NCBI GenBank assembly: GCA_019633425.1
Contig: WSUB01000008.1
Span: forward strand, 310,001 to 374,000
DNA length: 64,000 nucleotides
Source of the DNA: Tulasnella sp. 424
Lineage: Eukaryota; Basidiomycota; Agaricomycetes; Cantharellales; Tulasnellaceae
Direction of reading: 5' to 3'
Positions 1 to 10,708 of the stretch are shown piece after piece. Below the pieces are notes generated by a model. That model did no database searches, was not told the DNA's origin, and was given only the letters and a program-made list of their open reading frames with translations. The first letter of the stretch is position 1; the number at the start of each line of letters is the position of its first letter. The translations under genes and the position numbers were made by a program.

Positions 1-39
1 ATGTGTCCGCGTTTGCCTACACGGGACAACCGACTAGCC

Positions 40-91
40 GGACTCCATTCCAATGGCTCCGGTCAGTTCTCTGCATAAACGGCCAATTTAA
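40..91 (+). repeat. Direct repeat, left copy flanking IAH1-like gene
   Basis: A 52-bp block matches positions 1480-1531 in the same orientation at 47 of 52 bases. All five differences are C/T transitions. A shorter match (ATG-Y-GTCCGC) precedes each copy at 1 and 1432, so similarity may extend further with indels. This copy lies about 175 bp upstream of the IAH1-like start codon. Confidence 0.85.
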
Positions 92-265
92 TCAGGACTG
101 CTAAATCCGTAGGGTTTGCTGATGGACGATATCGAAACGATATCTTGATACATATCAAGCCATATCTACGGCCGTCCCGTCCGATGAGCCTAGCGCACAT
201 ATTTGTTCCTTTCCCGCTACTACTACGCAGCACTCTGCACTCTTACTGCATCAATAGCTCGACAA

Positions 266-1319
266 ATGCCAACCAAAATAGTCGACGTCATTCTTCTTTT
301 TGGGGATTCGGGCACCGAAGGTGCATGGGAGGAAGGAGCATTCGTCCAACGCTTAGCTTGTTAGTACTATTTCCGGTCGTGTCGACTTTGGGCGCCCACT
401 AGCATTGTACCTCTATCTGGCACCTGTAGACGATTACGCTCGAAAGCTAGACGTTATTAACAGAGGTCTCTCCGGATACAACTCGGAGTGGGCGCTACCA
501 GTCTTCGAACAAGTCTGTGGCCGAGCAACGCGCTGGGAAAAGGTTTCGCTGACCAGTCCCGGGAGCACAGGTCTTTCCCCAAAAGGGTGCCATAGGACCA
601 AAGGTCAAGCTTTTAACGATCTGGTTTGGAGGGAATGATGCTTGCCTCTTGCCCAGCCCACAACACGTCAGTCCGGCCAAGATATCCGCCCCATTCCTGC
701 CTGACGACTGCCATGTCGCCTAGCTTCCCCTAGACCGATTCATCGCCAGCCTCAGACAAATGGTTTCCATGGTTCAGTCTCCAGACTCCCAATACTACTC
801 TCCCGAGACACGCATCATCCTTATTACACCCCCGCCCTTCAACGAAGCTGTCCGCGCGGCGAGACTTGCCGCCAGAGACCCGCCGATTGCCCTCGACAGA
901 AAGTCTGGAGTTACGAGGAAGTACGCCGACGCGGTGATCGAGCTCGGTAAAGAACTGAACGTACCAGCCTTGGATGTGTACACACCCATCTGGGAGGCCA
1001 CCGATAATGGAGATCCGAAGAAGCTGGAGAAGTATCTGTACGACGGGCTACATCCGTCTAAAGAAGGTTACGCCGTATGTTTTTCCGTGCACCTCCTTGG
1101 CCCTCGGTATCGCTGAGGCAAACCCTTGCCAGGTCATATACGACCTCTTGATCCAGACGATCGAGACGAAGTTTCCCGAACTGCATTATGACGCTTTGCC
1201 GATGGTTTTCCCCGGGTACGTGGGGTTTCAAAGTCTCTCGACCTACCAGTCATCCTAATTGCTTGACTCGTAGCTGGAAAGACTTGGATTGGAGCAACGC
1301 CCGAGCATCCATCTTTTGA
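266..1319 (+). CDS. IAH1: IAH1-like GDSL esterase/lipase (SGNH hydrolase)
   Basis: Predicted SGNH-fold esterase of the isoamyl acetate-hydrolysing family, which hydrolyses short-chain acetate esters in the cytosol. The ATG at 266 opens MPTKIVDVILLFGDSGTEG, which carries the block I FGDS nucleophile motif. Further exons carry YARKLDVINRGLSGYNSEWA (block II glycine), then a GAND-like block III near 630-645. The last domain shows DGLHPSKEGY near 1047-1074, the block V Asp-x-x-His catalytic pair. The final exon ends in SWKDLDWSNARASIF and a TGA at 1317. Several short introns interrupt the gene, including one after 1075 and one ending at 1273. It has no signal peptide. The family is clear; the substrate is inferred from yeast Iah1. 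Confidence 0.85.
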
Positions 1320-1752
1320 GGCTTCTTGTGAACCGTGAGCCTGGTAAACAGTCACCAGTCTGCAAATCGCATGTCCTAAGACGTATTCAGAGTGCGTAAT
1401 ACTAGAAACTTGAAAGTGAAATATCAGCCGCATGCGTCCGCTCCAAGCCCCGAGCTTGGTTTGCCTCCATGAGACACTCGGACTCCACCCCAACGGCTCC
1501 GGTCAGTTCTCCGCATAAATGGCCAATTTAACACGTAACTGCAACTAAAAAAAGGTAGAAAACAAGAAAGGGTTTGAAAAAGACGCCAAAGGCGATCGAG
1601 AAACACTAGTCTAAGATATCAGTACAAAAATTGCGGGAACACTCGCCCTTCTCAAAAGAGGACATGTACATGTGAAGGGGGGAAGGGAAGGTCCGTTTTG
1701 CTGAAGGCGAAAAGTTGACCTCAGGTCATGCAGGATTTCATCATTAAATCGT
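1320..1752. other. Intergenic, tail-to-tail between IAH1-like and SIP5-like genes
   Basis: The two flanking genes converge here. The stretch holds the right copy of the 52-bp direct repeat and A-rich and G-rich tracts that fit 3' untranslated sequence. No coding region is supported. Confidence 0.6.
1480..1531 (+). repeat. Direct repeat, right copy flanking IAH1-like gene
   Basis: Second copy of the 52-bp block at 40-91, spaced 1440 bp from it, about 160 bp downstream of the esterase stop codon. It is not part of either predicted coding region. Confidence 0.85.
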
Positions 1753-4112
1753 TTAGGCCGTGCTTGATGATGGTTGGTTCGGCGGGGTTGCGCTTATCAT
1801 GGAGGATGTCTCCGAGAGGAGAGGTTCGGTAATCTGGAGACTGGGAGTTGATGGAAGAACCTTGTAATTCAGAGCACCGTTCTCTCGTTCGACACCGGCC
1901 TCAGACGCATCGTCATCTGTAAAAGCAAAGGAGCTCGAGGTTATGGTACGAGCTCCCATCCCTGGGGGATACAGACTCTCGGACGAAAGTGCAGCTTCCG
2001 GAGCTGGAGTGGGCGTGGTAACGTTGCGCGGAACCGGAGTGACAGCACCGGAAGCGACGAGGGCTCGCGGACCCGGTGAAGGGATGTCGTTGCTAGTTGC
2101 GGTAACGCCCTCGACTACAGCAGGAACCTCAGAAGTGGAAGCCGTGGATGCCGAAGAAGCGTCGTGGTTCGGGGACGGAATGACATCCTCAAACAGATCT
2201 GAAGGCGAAAGAACAACGGGAAGGGACGGAGGCGCGTCGTCCTGTCTTGTCTCGGACTCGGTGTTTTCTGGTTCAGGCGTGACGACGGCTTCTTCGACAG
2301 GCGGTGGGGTGGGCGCACTTTGAGGTGTCACAATTGAACGGCCGACATTGGCGGATGCTGCGACTGCTGCCATAGCACTAAAGGGTGTGCTTCCCGACGG
2401 ATGTCGGGAATGGGCCGGGGAAGATCGATGAGACGCAGGTCGGGATCCCGGCTCGTTACTGCTAGTAGGAGCTAGATGAGTGTTGGAGTTGTTGCCGCTG
2501 GTAGGAAAGGCCCCGGGGATCCCGATACCCATTGCAATCGCAGCAGTAGATCCCGCAAGTGGAGAAGGCGCCACGGGTACATTGGATCGCCTGCGAGGTG
2601 ACGCAGAGCGAGTGGAGGGGGTACTGGAACCGAGACCAGGTGCAGGAGGTATCCGAATGGATGAACCGTTGTCCGGAGTTGAAGAGCCAGTGTTGGCAGC
2701 GTTCGATGGTCCCGCACCGTTCGATGCCTGGTCATTCGCACCGGTAGCACCCTCCCTACCTCCCTCTTTCTGACGGCGCTTCTCTTCAGCCTCGTGCTCA
2801 AGGAGCGATAGACGCATCGCTTCTTGCATCATAATCTACGGAGGCCAAGGCCTCGTCAGCACACCTAGGCTATCGACTCTCGGCGCCCGTTATGTTTACT
2901 CACGTCCTCAAGATCTTGACCGGGAATTGTGATTCCCATAGATTGCAAGAGGTTCCCCAAATCCCCGTTGGGCTGCTGTCTCCGGCGTCTGCGGCCTGTT
3001 CCATCGTCTGCTGGTTGAGCATTCGGGTCCACAGGATGAATCCTACCGCTCGTAACGCCAACGGGGATGAGGCGATCGCCGACCTGTCGCATAATAATCC
3101 GACGATTAGCACGGCGGGCGACGGCGGCTTTGACTTGATTGAGTTTCTCCTCCCAGTCGGGGCGGATTTGATCTGGATAGGTATAGAGGTTAAGCGACGT
3201 CATTGAACGCTGCCTGTGACGCCTACCGATGGTGACAACATCTTCGCTCAAATGACTCAAGCTCTTCCGCCTCTGCTTAGGAGCCTGTGATGGGCCTCCA
3301 GGCATGTCGGTCGAGTAGCCAGAGGATCCCGCTTTGTATAAGTCAGGTCGGGTGGACTAAAGGCGGCGAATACCTCAGTCAGCAGAACAATGAGAGAGTT
3401 CCTCAGAAACAACGCACAGATAACCCATCACTGCCAATACCAGTCCTCCACGAAGGTGGTTTGTACAGCACTCCATAGTTGGTCTGCACGCAGTACGGGC
3501 AACAGGCAGGCTCCGATTCCAAATGGGTCGGGGTAGGTTCGGCCCGCTTGATCTGAACGAAACACTCGGTACAGATCGGCTGGTCGCAGCATCTCGAGTG
3601 ATTGATGTTTGGTGGATAGTACTGCGGATGAATGAGAAAAGTAGAGAAGGAGCGAAGCCATCGTGTAAGGGCTCGCCGACGAAAACCGAGGAGTGATCGC
3701 TCACCATGAAGCAGATAGGGCATTCGACTGCATTGCGATACACCTTGGCTTCTGACAAACGTTGAGGCTCCTTGGCTGCTGCTTTAGCCGATTTCCCAGA
3801 CGAGGGACGATAGTGGTGTGGCGTAACGGGGGTGGGAGGAGGAGCTTGTTGCTGGCCCGAACTGGAAGCCTGTCCGGGTTCAGGTAAGGGAGGTGGCGGG
3901 GGCTCCTTTCTCGCTGCGAGGATCTGCTCATCGTCCCAACTATCATCGTAATCCTCTAGCGGACGATAGAAGGGTGCCAACTTTCGTTCGACAATGAGTC
4001 GGCCAACGATCTCCGTATTCCAGTCCTGAGGACCTGTGTAGATGCCCTGGGGATGAAGGGCGCCAAAGTCGACGCTATCGTCATGACGGTCCTTGCTGGA
4101 CGCATTCCCCAT
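1753..4112 (-). CDS. SIP5: SIP5-like RING-type zinc-finger protein
   Basis: Homologue of yeast Sip5, a protein linked to the Snf1 kinase/Glc7 phosphatase system; the biochemical role is not established. The ATG at 4112 gives MGNASSKDR, where Gly2 with Ser6 fits an N-myristoylation site. Next comes the conserved [13 protein letters not shown] block, a proline-rich insert, and a split RING-like domain: ECPICF (about 3710-3725), then [13 protein letters not shown] (about 3550-3605) and ACCPYC (about 3495-3515). Exons from 3305 to 2865 contain a conserved middle ([32 protein letters not shown]). The C-terminal exon (2832-1753) is a roughly 350-residue Ser/Pro/Thr-rich, probably disordered tail. 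At least three short introns are present. The family call is good; the exact splice sites are only approximate. Confidence 0.85.
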
Positions 4113-4547
4113 CCTTTCGAGCCGTCGATGCTCTCTGAGAAGAGAGAGGAGTGCTGTGTTTGTTGATTGTACGAGGACGGGTGAAAGGTCTGTCGTGTGT
4201 GGCAGGTGGGAAGGGGCCTCAAGTGGTTCAAATGTGAATCCCGGAGCGCCACACGCTTACGTCAGGGGGCACTGTAAGAGGCCGGAGACAAAGAACGAGC
4301 AAAGACATGGCATAGAGACATAGAGGACACTACTATTGAGCATACTTGAAATGTCCTACAACTACAACAACAAGGAGCCGAAGCAGAGAGTAGATTCGTT
4401 ATGAAAAGAGAGCAGACGAGACGGAAGACGGGAAATCAACTAACATGGACAACTGAACGGAACTGAAGCACTCCCAGAGTGGGGTAGGACAATAATAAAA
4501 TAAATGAGAACGGGGTATGATTCATTTCTTTTCCGCCAGGGCCTACA
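4113..4547. other. Intergenic, upstream of SIP5-like gene and downstream of histone H1
   Basis: This holds the SIP5-like promoter side and the histone H1 3' side, both genes being on the minus strand. No extra gene or strong motif is seen. Confidence 0.5.
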
Positions 4548-6034
4548 TTACTGGGACATCCGACACTTAGTAAACGATAGAGTAGCGGAATCAACCAACC
4601 GAACTCACTTTGCGCTTGGTTGTAGTCTTCTTTGCTGCAGCAGCCTTAGCTTTAGGAGCGGGCTTAGGCTTTGCAGTTCCAGTAACAGCCTGTTGAGCGG
4701 TGTGAGATGCAGGCGAGGGCGGTGAAGGATCTACCAACGAACCTTCTTGGCCGGAGCCTTGGACGTCGCCTTCTTAGCGGCAGCTGGTTTAGCAGCAGCC
4801 TTAGTAGCGGCTTTAGGAGCAGCTTTGGGCTTTGCAGCAGCTTTGGTGGGAGCCTTAGCCGCGGATCTAGCAGCTGGTTTAGTCGCAGCCTTCGCGGCGG
4901 GCTTCTTCGCTGCGGGTGTGGCCTAATTTCTCGTCAATACACCTTTCATACATCTCAAGGGCGCGTCATCGAGCTCACTTTAGCGGTGGCTCTCTTGGTA
5001 GTGGCAGTCTTAGCTTTAGTGGTCTCAGCCTTCTTCACTGTGGCTTTGGCGGTCCGAGCAGTCGTCTTGGGCTTCGCCGCCGCCTTCGTCGTGGTGCTGG
5101 CCTTGGTAGACTTGGCAGCAGCAGGCTTAGAGGCAGGCTTCTTAGTTGTGGCGGCCCTGCTCGTGGTGGTCCTGCTAGTGGTGGATTTGGAAACCGGCTT
5201 CTTGTTCTGCGAGGCAAATCACGGGTGAGCCCAAACAGCCCCGTCCCATCTCACATGTTTAAAGCCGTACCTCCTTAGCATCATCATGACGAGCCTTCTT
5301 GGGAGGGAGTTTGACCTTGCCAGAGATACCTAGAGCGATGAACGGCAAAGGGACGGGGTTCAGTGCCCGAATTGCCGCGGCAGGGAAGAAGGTGCGAGGA
5401 GGGGGGAAGGGGAATAGGCTCGCTCTCACCCTTCGGAAGGACCAACTCCCCGTGCTCAGCGCCACGAGTAATGGCCCGGCTAATGTTAGTGGAAACAGCA
5501 GCCTGGCTGGTGTCAAGCTTGTAATGGTCTTCAATATACCTTTAATTCCGATTTATGAGGGGGGATGGGGGAGGTCATCAGTTTGGGAGGGCACGAGGCA
5601 CTGAGGAGCGCCGTGGCGCACTCACTTCTTGATCGTCGGTCGTGAAACTCCCTCGCGAGCGTCATCTGGATGAGCTGCAATGCATTCCCTGAGAGGTGGA
5701 CGTCAGTACTCTTAGGTCCATTGGGGTGCCTTCATGAATAGAGGGAGGGGGAGGAATGGGGGAGAATGCAGAGAGAGGGCAAGTGGTTGAGGTGGAAGAG
5801 CCATGACTGGCTCGAACACCCCCCCAGAGCAAATTGCCAACGAAGCAAGCCACGTCGATAGCACAGAGCATCAAAAAATGCACAGAAGTGGGAGGATGGG
5901 CGAGACGTATGCCTAGGGCGTGCGAAAGAGGTGGAAGCAATTGAGGGAGGAACTTACTTGATCATATCCAAGAAGGGGGGATGGCTGGGAGCAGTCGACT
6001 TCTTGGCCGCAGATGCTTTCTTCGTGGCAGGCAT
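4548..6034 (-). CDS. HHO1: Linker histone H1
   Basis: Linker histone that binds nucleosomal linker DNA. The ATG at 6034 gives MPATKKASAAKKSTAP, followed by the winged-helix globular domain (PPFLDMIKECIAAHPDD, then GVSRPTIKKYIEDHYKL, SRAITRGAEHGELVLPKG and SGKVKLPPKKAR). A long Lys/Ala/Pro/Thr tail follows, as expected for H1. At least four introns interrupt the gene. The 3' end has two readings. Reading through exon KKVRW gives a stop at 4731-4733. Splicing at a GTTCGT donor just before it adds an exon ending in KKTTTKRK and, after one more intron, a stop at 4548-4550. The longer form is preferred because the added exon has typical H1-tail composition and a GTTCGC donor is also used in the methyltransferase gene near 38633. 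Confidence 0.88.
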
Positions 6035-6598
6035 TGTTGCAGAGAGTCTTACGGTTGTTAAATGTGCTTGAGGTCTTGAGGTGAGAGCTTGAAGAGATCC
6101 TTGAGGGACGAAAAGGTATGAAGAGACCAAGAAGGCTGAAGGGGGATGGTGGTTGAAGAGAGGAGACTTCAGTTGAGAGTCGGATGAGAACTTGAACAAA
6201 CATTCTCTCCTCCCCCCCCTCAAAACAAACGCCATTTTACCCCTCCCGCGAATCATTTAAGGCACAAATTTATAACAGACCTCTAGTATAGTCCACATCA
6301 AACAGGTCTATGTATTTTTTATGTTGAAAATGCGTCGATAATAACCTGAATCGCAGCATAGAGCGAAACGGTGGACCAAACGCTCTTCTCTTGCGCGCAC
6401 TCGACCTCGCTCCCGATGAACTGATTCCCCTCTCACCACTTATGGACTCAAATGTCTTGCACGAACAAAATCCACTAATTGCACTCCGAAACATCAGACA
6501 AAAGTGCCGAAATCGCCCTCTCCCGCGGAGCGCGTATTGTGATTAATTGGAAACGCGTAGAATACAAACAACACCTAGAATGAGATCATGTGACCCGC
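6035..6598. other. Intergenic upstream of histone H1
   Basis: A 564-bp stretch between the H1 start and the capping-enzyme stop, both minus strand, therefore containing the H1 promoter. It is AT-richer around 6240-6330. No supported ORF or RNA gene was seen. Confidence 0.5.
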
Positions 6599-8556
6599 TT
6601 ATCTCATCATTCCGGCAACCATGATTGGTCCGCTAACTCTGCCATACTCGTTCGGAGGGAACGGACGCCAGCGCAATTGGATGGACGGCTGTGGTGCGGA
6701 GGATTGTGGTGGTTGTGGAGGGGGAGGTGGAGGGTGGCCAGTTCGAGAGGCAACGGGAGGCTGGTGGGGCGGAGGGTTGCCTCCACGACTCTCCCGTTGT
6801 TTCCAAGCAGTACGAACGGCAGCCGCTCCCTGGAGGAGCTACGAGAACAAAGGCGTCAGTCGGGTACGCAGCCAGTGAGTGGATCCGAGTTGCATGCTCA
6901 CTGCATCCACCTCGACACCGTCTTGAATGCTCTCGATGACACTGGTCACAACATCTCGATGATTTCCATGCTTCTTGTCGTCTCGGAACCGAAGGATCTT
7001 CCAATTTCTTTCAGCAAAGTTCCACACCACCTCCACGACTCGATCATCGAATTGTTCGCCGGTTTCTTTCATTCTTCACAGCCCAACCGAGCAAAAGCCA
7101 GAAAATTGATGAGAACGAATCCAGAAGTGACCAGGGAACGAAATTTGAAGCATACCTTTCCCACTCGTCCTCGCTTACTTGCATCGTATCGAAATAATCG
7201 TACTTGTTTCCACCAGCCCAAGCAAGCAAGACAAATGTCGGCTTGGAATAGTAGTCTAGACCATCTGGATGGGTCTTGGATGGTGGGAAACGTAGCTCCA
7301 ACTTGAAGTCGACACTGTTCTCGGAAGGAGGCTTCCACTTGAGCCTGAGACAGAAACAACTCATCAGAAACATCCTCTATCGACGACGCGTGTATTCCAG
7401 CTTACAACGTGTCATCGGTACCGACCACGTATCTCGTCGTAGCACACGTGTAAACAAGGCCATCGTGCCCATGCTGAAGCTTCGGGATGACTTCGTTCAG
7501 CACCGAGGCGATACTATACGATCGCTCCATTCTTTTCACTTGCAAGCTGATTACCGGAAAATTCAGATAATCATCGTCAGTCACATACACGGGACAAGAG
7601 TGACGAAAGGGCTTACTCAAAAGGCAGGTCGGCCGCGAGATTCGGGAACTGGCTAAGCATTGCAGCAAATGGTTTGAAAACCCACTGTTGCAGTTTCTAG
7701 ATGACACAAAAATGTGCTCAATCACCCATAGAGTCGAGGGTACACTTGAATAGTGAGACACGTACTCCGTAGCGAGAAGTCAACGACTTCTCCATGATGC
7801 GGGTACCATCAACGGCTAGACAGTCGAAAGCGAGCAGACGAAGAGTTTCCTGTGAACAACATTGAATGTAAGTCTCCGCGTGTTCTCGAGAAGGGAGCTT
7901 CAACGCACCCGTCTTGTAACAGGGTCAACATCCAGCACCAACTCTCCATCCAACAGGGTATCGCGGAGGCCGTTCCGTGGATCTTCATGATGCGGTATAT
8001 ACAAGCCATGGACACGGCGATAGTCGTTTTTGCGGTCAATCTAAAAGCGAAGGCACAGATGGCAAAAAAACCAAAAGGACAAACGAGGGTCAGTGTGACG
8101 GTTGACTCTCGGTTGTTCTTAAAACGGATAACCGGGACTACTCACCAAGTAAACTTCCTGTTCATTGGAATGCGGGATGAGCTTGATGTAGACTAACACT
8201 CGGATCCCATCGGACTTTTCGCAGACCCAGTAACTGTTGGCCAGGGAGGACCCGAGCCAAAATGAGCATCAGCACGGTTAGCTCTCCAACGGGACAAGGG
8301 CAATTCATTCGAGTCCTTACTCTACATTCTCTAGACGCTTTAAATCACCTGTCTTGAAACTGACAGGTTGACTGCCCGGGAATCTTGTTATGCAAAAGTT
8401 CGGTGGTTCAGCCGGATGGAGATTACAATTCACCCCAAACGTGAGACCTTACCTAGTCGATTCAAGGCCAAGCAGCCGAGCCACATCAGACCGGAGTACA
8501 TTGACCTCGTCGCGTGATTCGATGAACTCTCCCGGGAGGGTCGGCAGAGGTGGCAT
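6599..8556 (-). CDS. CEG1: mRNA capping enzyme, guanylyltransferase subunit
   Basis: Transfers GMP from GTP to the 5' diphosphate end of nascent mRNA in the nucleus. The ATG at 8556 gives MPPLPTLPGEFIESRDEVN. All nucleotidyltransferase motifs are readable in order: motif I YWVCEKSDGIRVLVY (KxDG, catalytic Lys) near 8180-8230; DGELVLD near 7925-7945; FDCLAVDG near 7800; LKWKPPSENSVDFKLE near 7290-7340 (motif V); and NWKILRFRDDKKHGNH near 6960-7005 (motif VI). After an intron at about 6846-6910, a proline-rich tail follows, ending at the TAA at 6599-6601. As in other fungi, no RNA triphosphatase domain is fused to it. Roughly eight introns are inferred. Confidence 0.93.
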
Positions 8557-8861
8557 AGTGAGCGGCGGAGCAGGATAATCACGCGGGAAAGAAGCGGCGT
8601 AAAATCACACAGCCTCCGGGTTTGGGAGCACCCGTCGGCGGCGTCACCTTTGCTGTCCGACATCGAGCGGCATGCCCAGCCAGGGGGCAGATATTTGGCG
8701 ATCGGTGACTCATGCCATATGGCGCCAGGCTTACGCTAAAAGACGCGCGGATGTGATACGACAAGAACAAGAAATGCAGTTCAACGACGAAGAGCATGTA
8801 ACAATGATACAAACGTATGAAGACGTCAAAAGGTAAACGAGAGTAATAGGCGAACACCCCT

Positions 8862-9675
8862 CTATCGGTCCTCCGCCCACTCGTTCTCCTTCTTGATTTG
8901 TGCCTAGACAATTGAAAGACAATGAGTCATCGATAACCTTAGGTAAAGAACCGATACGCAGTACCTCTTCTTCGGGAGTGAAGTCGTTGACAATATTAAA
9001 CAACTTGCGAATCTCTTCAGGAGTCTTGCCCTTGATCATGTTGGCAACGGTCTTGCAGCCGACGTCGCTGAAGGTGGGGCCGAACAGAGAACATCCGCAG
9101 TTAGCGCCCGGATCGAGAAACCACGTTTTTAAAGGGCGCCAAGAAGAGGGATGGCCGAAACTCACAGTAGGGGCTTGATATCCATGTAGTTAGCAGCCAG
9201 GATGATCTCGAACAGCATCTCCTGGTCGACTTGGATGAACTTCTGGTCCCAATCCGAGATCTCAGTCGCCCGCTTGCGGTTGTCGTCATTGGATGGATCG
9301 GCATCGGCAGCAGGCAGTGGGTCACCACGGTGGTGTTCGCAGTATTCCAACACCTATTAATGGCAAAAGTCACAAGTGAGTGGCGCGCGTCTTGGGCTGT
9401 GCACAAACGGGTAAAGGGGCCCACCTTTCGTAGGACGCTTGCGTTCACGTTAGGCAGAGGAATTGGGTTGTCAGACTCGCCAACATCTGAAAATAACGTT
9501 GAGAATCAAGTAAAATCGATCAGATGAGAACTTCGTGGCACGTTCTGCGGTGGCAAAAACGCCGCGTACCTTCAATCATGTTTTTAATCAAGACTGATCG
9601 CTCAGCGACCTCCTTGTCGACCTTGAACTTCTCGCCATCGGACGATTCGAGAGTGACTTGAGGAGTGGTGGACAT
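8862..9675 (-). CDS. SKP1: SKP1, SCF ubiquitin-ligase adaptor
   Basis: Bridges cullin-1 and F-box proteins in SCF ubiquitin ligases. The ATG at 9675 gives [20 protein letters not shown]. The BTB/POZ half contains [15 protein letters not shown] and a short acidic loop ([12 protein letters not shown]). The SKP1 dimerisation/F-box-binding half contains [39 protein letters not shown] and [12 protein letters not shown]. The final exon, after an intron of about 100 bp, encodes [13 protein letters not shown] and a stop at 8862-8864. This matches the usual SKP1 length and C-terminus. It diverges from the bL27m gene with 254 bp between start codons. Confidence 0.96.
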
Positions 9676-9929
9676 GATGTTCTAGGAAGGGACGATGAGG
9701 GGGAAGAGACGACTGGCGGAGAAGTGGTTTTGGGGGAAGATGGGGAAGTCAAATGAGGCTCAGTCCAGGTTGGGATTTATCTACTCTTCAGGGTCCGGGG
9801 CTGGATAATTAAGTACAAACGACGTACGGTACCCTCTTTGGCTTCCGTTTGACTCTTTGCCCGCTCTGATTCTTTCACCTGACAAAAGGCCCCGAACTAC
9901 AGCAAATCTCCCTTTGAAACAATAACACC
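9676..9929. promoter_or_regulatory. Divergent promoter between SKP1 and bL27m
   Basis: A 254-bp stretch separates two divergent start codons and must hold both core promoters. No clear TATA element is visible on the bL27m side. Confidence 0.5.
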
Positions 9930-10625
9930 ATGTCGTTGTTGTCAGCTTTTCAACGGTCGATCAATACACAACACTGTCGGCTCACCACCGGAGAAGCATC
10001 AAGTAAATACACGCGCCTCCCGCATTCTGCCCATTATTTTACTAACGAACCACGTCATGCAGCCTTGGGACAGATTCGAACTGCTACAAAAAAGGCGGGA
10101 GGCAGTACCAAGAACGGTGGCTCTTCAGCAGGTCGCCGATTGGGTATAAAGAAGTTTTCGGGTGAGGACGCGCCAAACGACATCCCGGAGGTCCCGATCG
10201 TGATTTAACGGCCAAAATTCGTTATTCTATAGACCAAGAAGTTGTTCCAGGCAATATCATTGTCCGGCAGCGTGGTACCAAATTCCATCCCGGACCTCAT
10301 GTCAGTACAGCTTTGTCGTGCCGTTTTGCCCTCACGAGATGGGACAATTCAACTCGGCCCGGAACCGTGCATCATACTGACCTCCCCTCGTTTTGTCCTC
10401 TCGTTCTAGGTTGGAATGGGGCGTGATCACACTATCTTCGCTCTGGTTCCTGGTTATGTCCGATTCTACAAGACAAAGTGGGGACAGGGAGAGCGCAAAT
10501 TCGTCGGACTTGTGTTAGAACGGGGAGAGAAACTTCCAAGAGACGAACCCTCGCTTGGACGGAGTCGATATTTTGCGAATGAGATCGTCAAGGTCACGCC
10601 GCCTCCAGCACAACCCGTAGCTTAG
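9930..10625 (+). CDS. MRP7: Mitochondrial ribosomal protein bL27m
   Basis: Large-subunit mitochondrial ribosomal protein whose N-terminal region reaches towards the peptidyl-transferase centre. The N-terminal MSLLSAFQRSINTQHCRL is basic and acid-free, fitting a mitochondrial presequence. After an intron comes RTATKKAGGSTKNGGSS, the conserved L27 start. After a second intron (donor near 10161, acceptor near 10231) comes GNIIVRQRGTKFHPGPH. A third intron precedes VGMGRDHTIFALVPGYVRFY. The C-terminal extension ends PPPAQPVA with a stop at 10623-10625. Only 83 bp separate this stop from the UTP21 start. Confidence 0.94.
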
Positions 10626-10708
10626 ACTTTTTTTATTACTTTATTCGATCACGTGATCTAGGCTCGGGAGCCAGTAAATTTCTCTTGACCCGCCAACACC
10701 CCTCTCTC

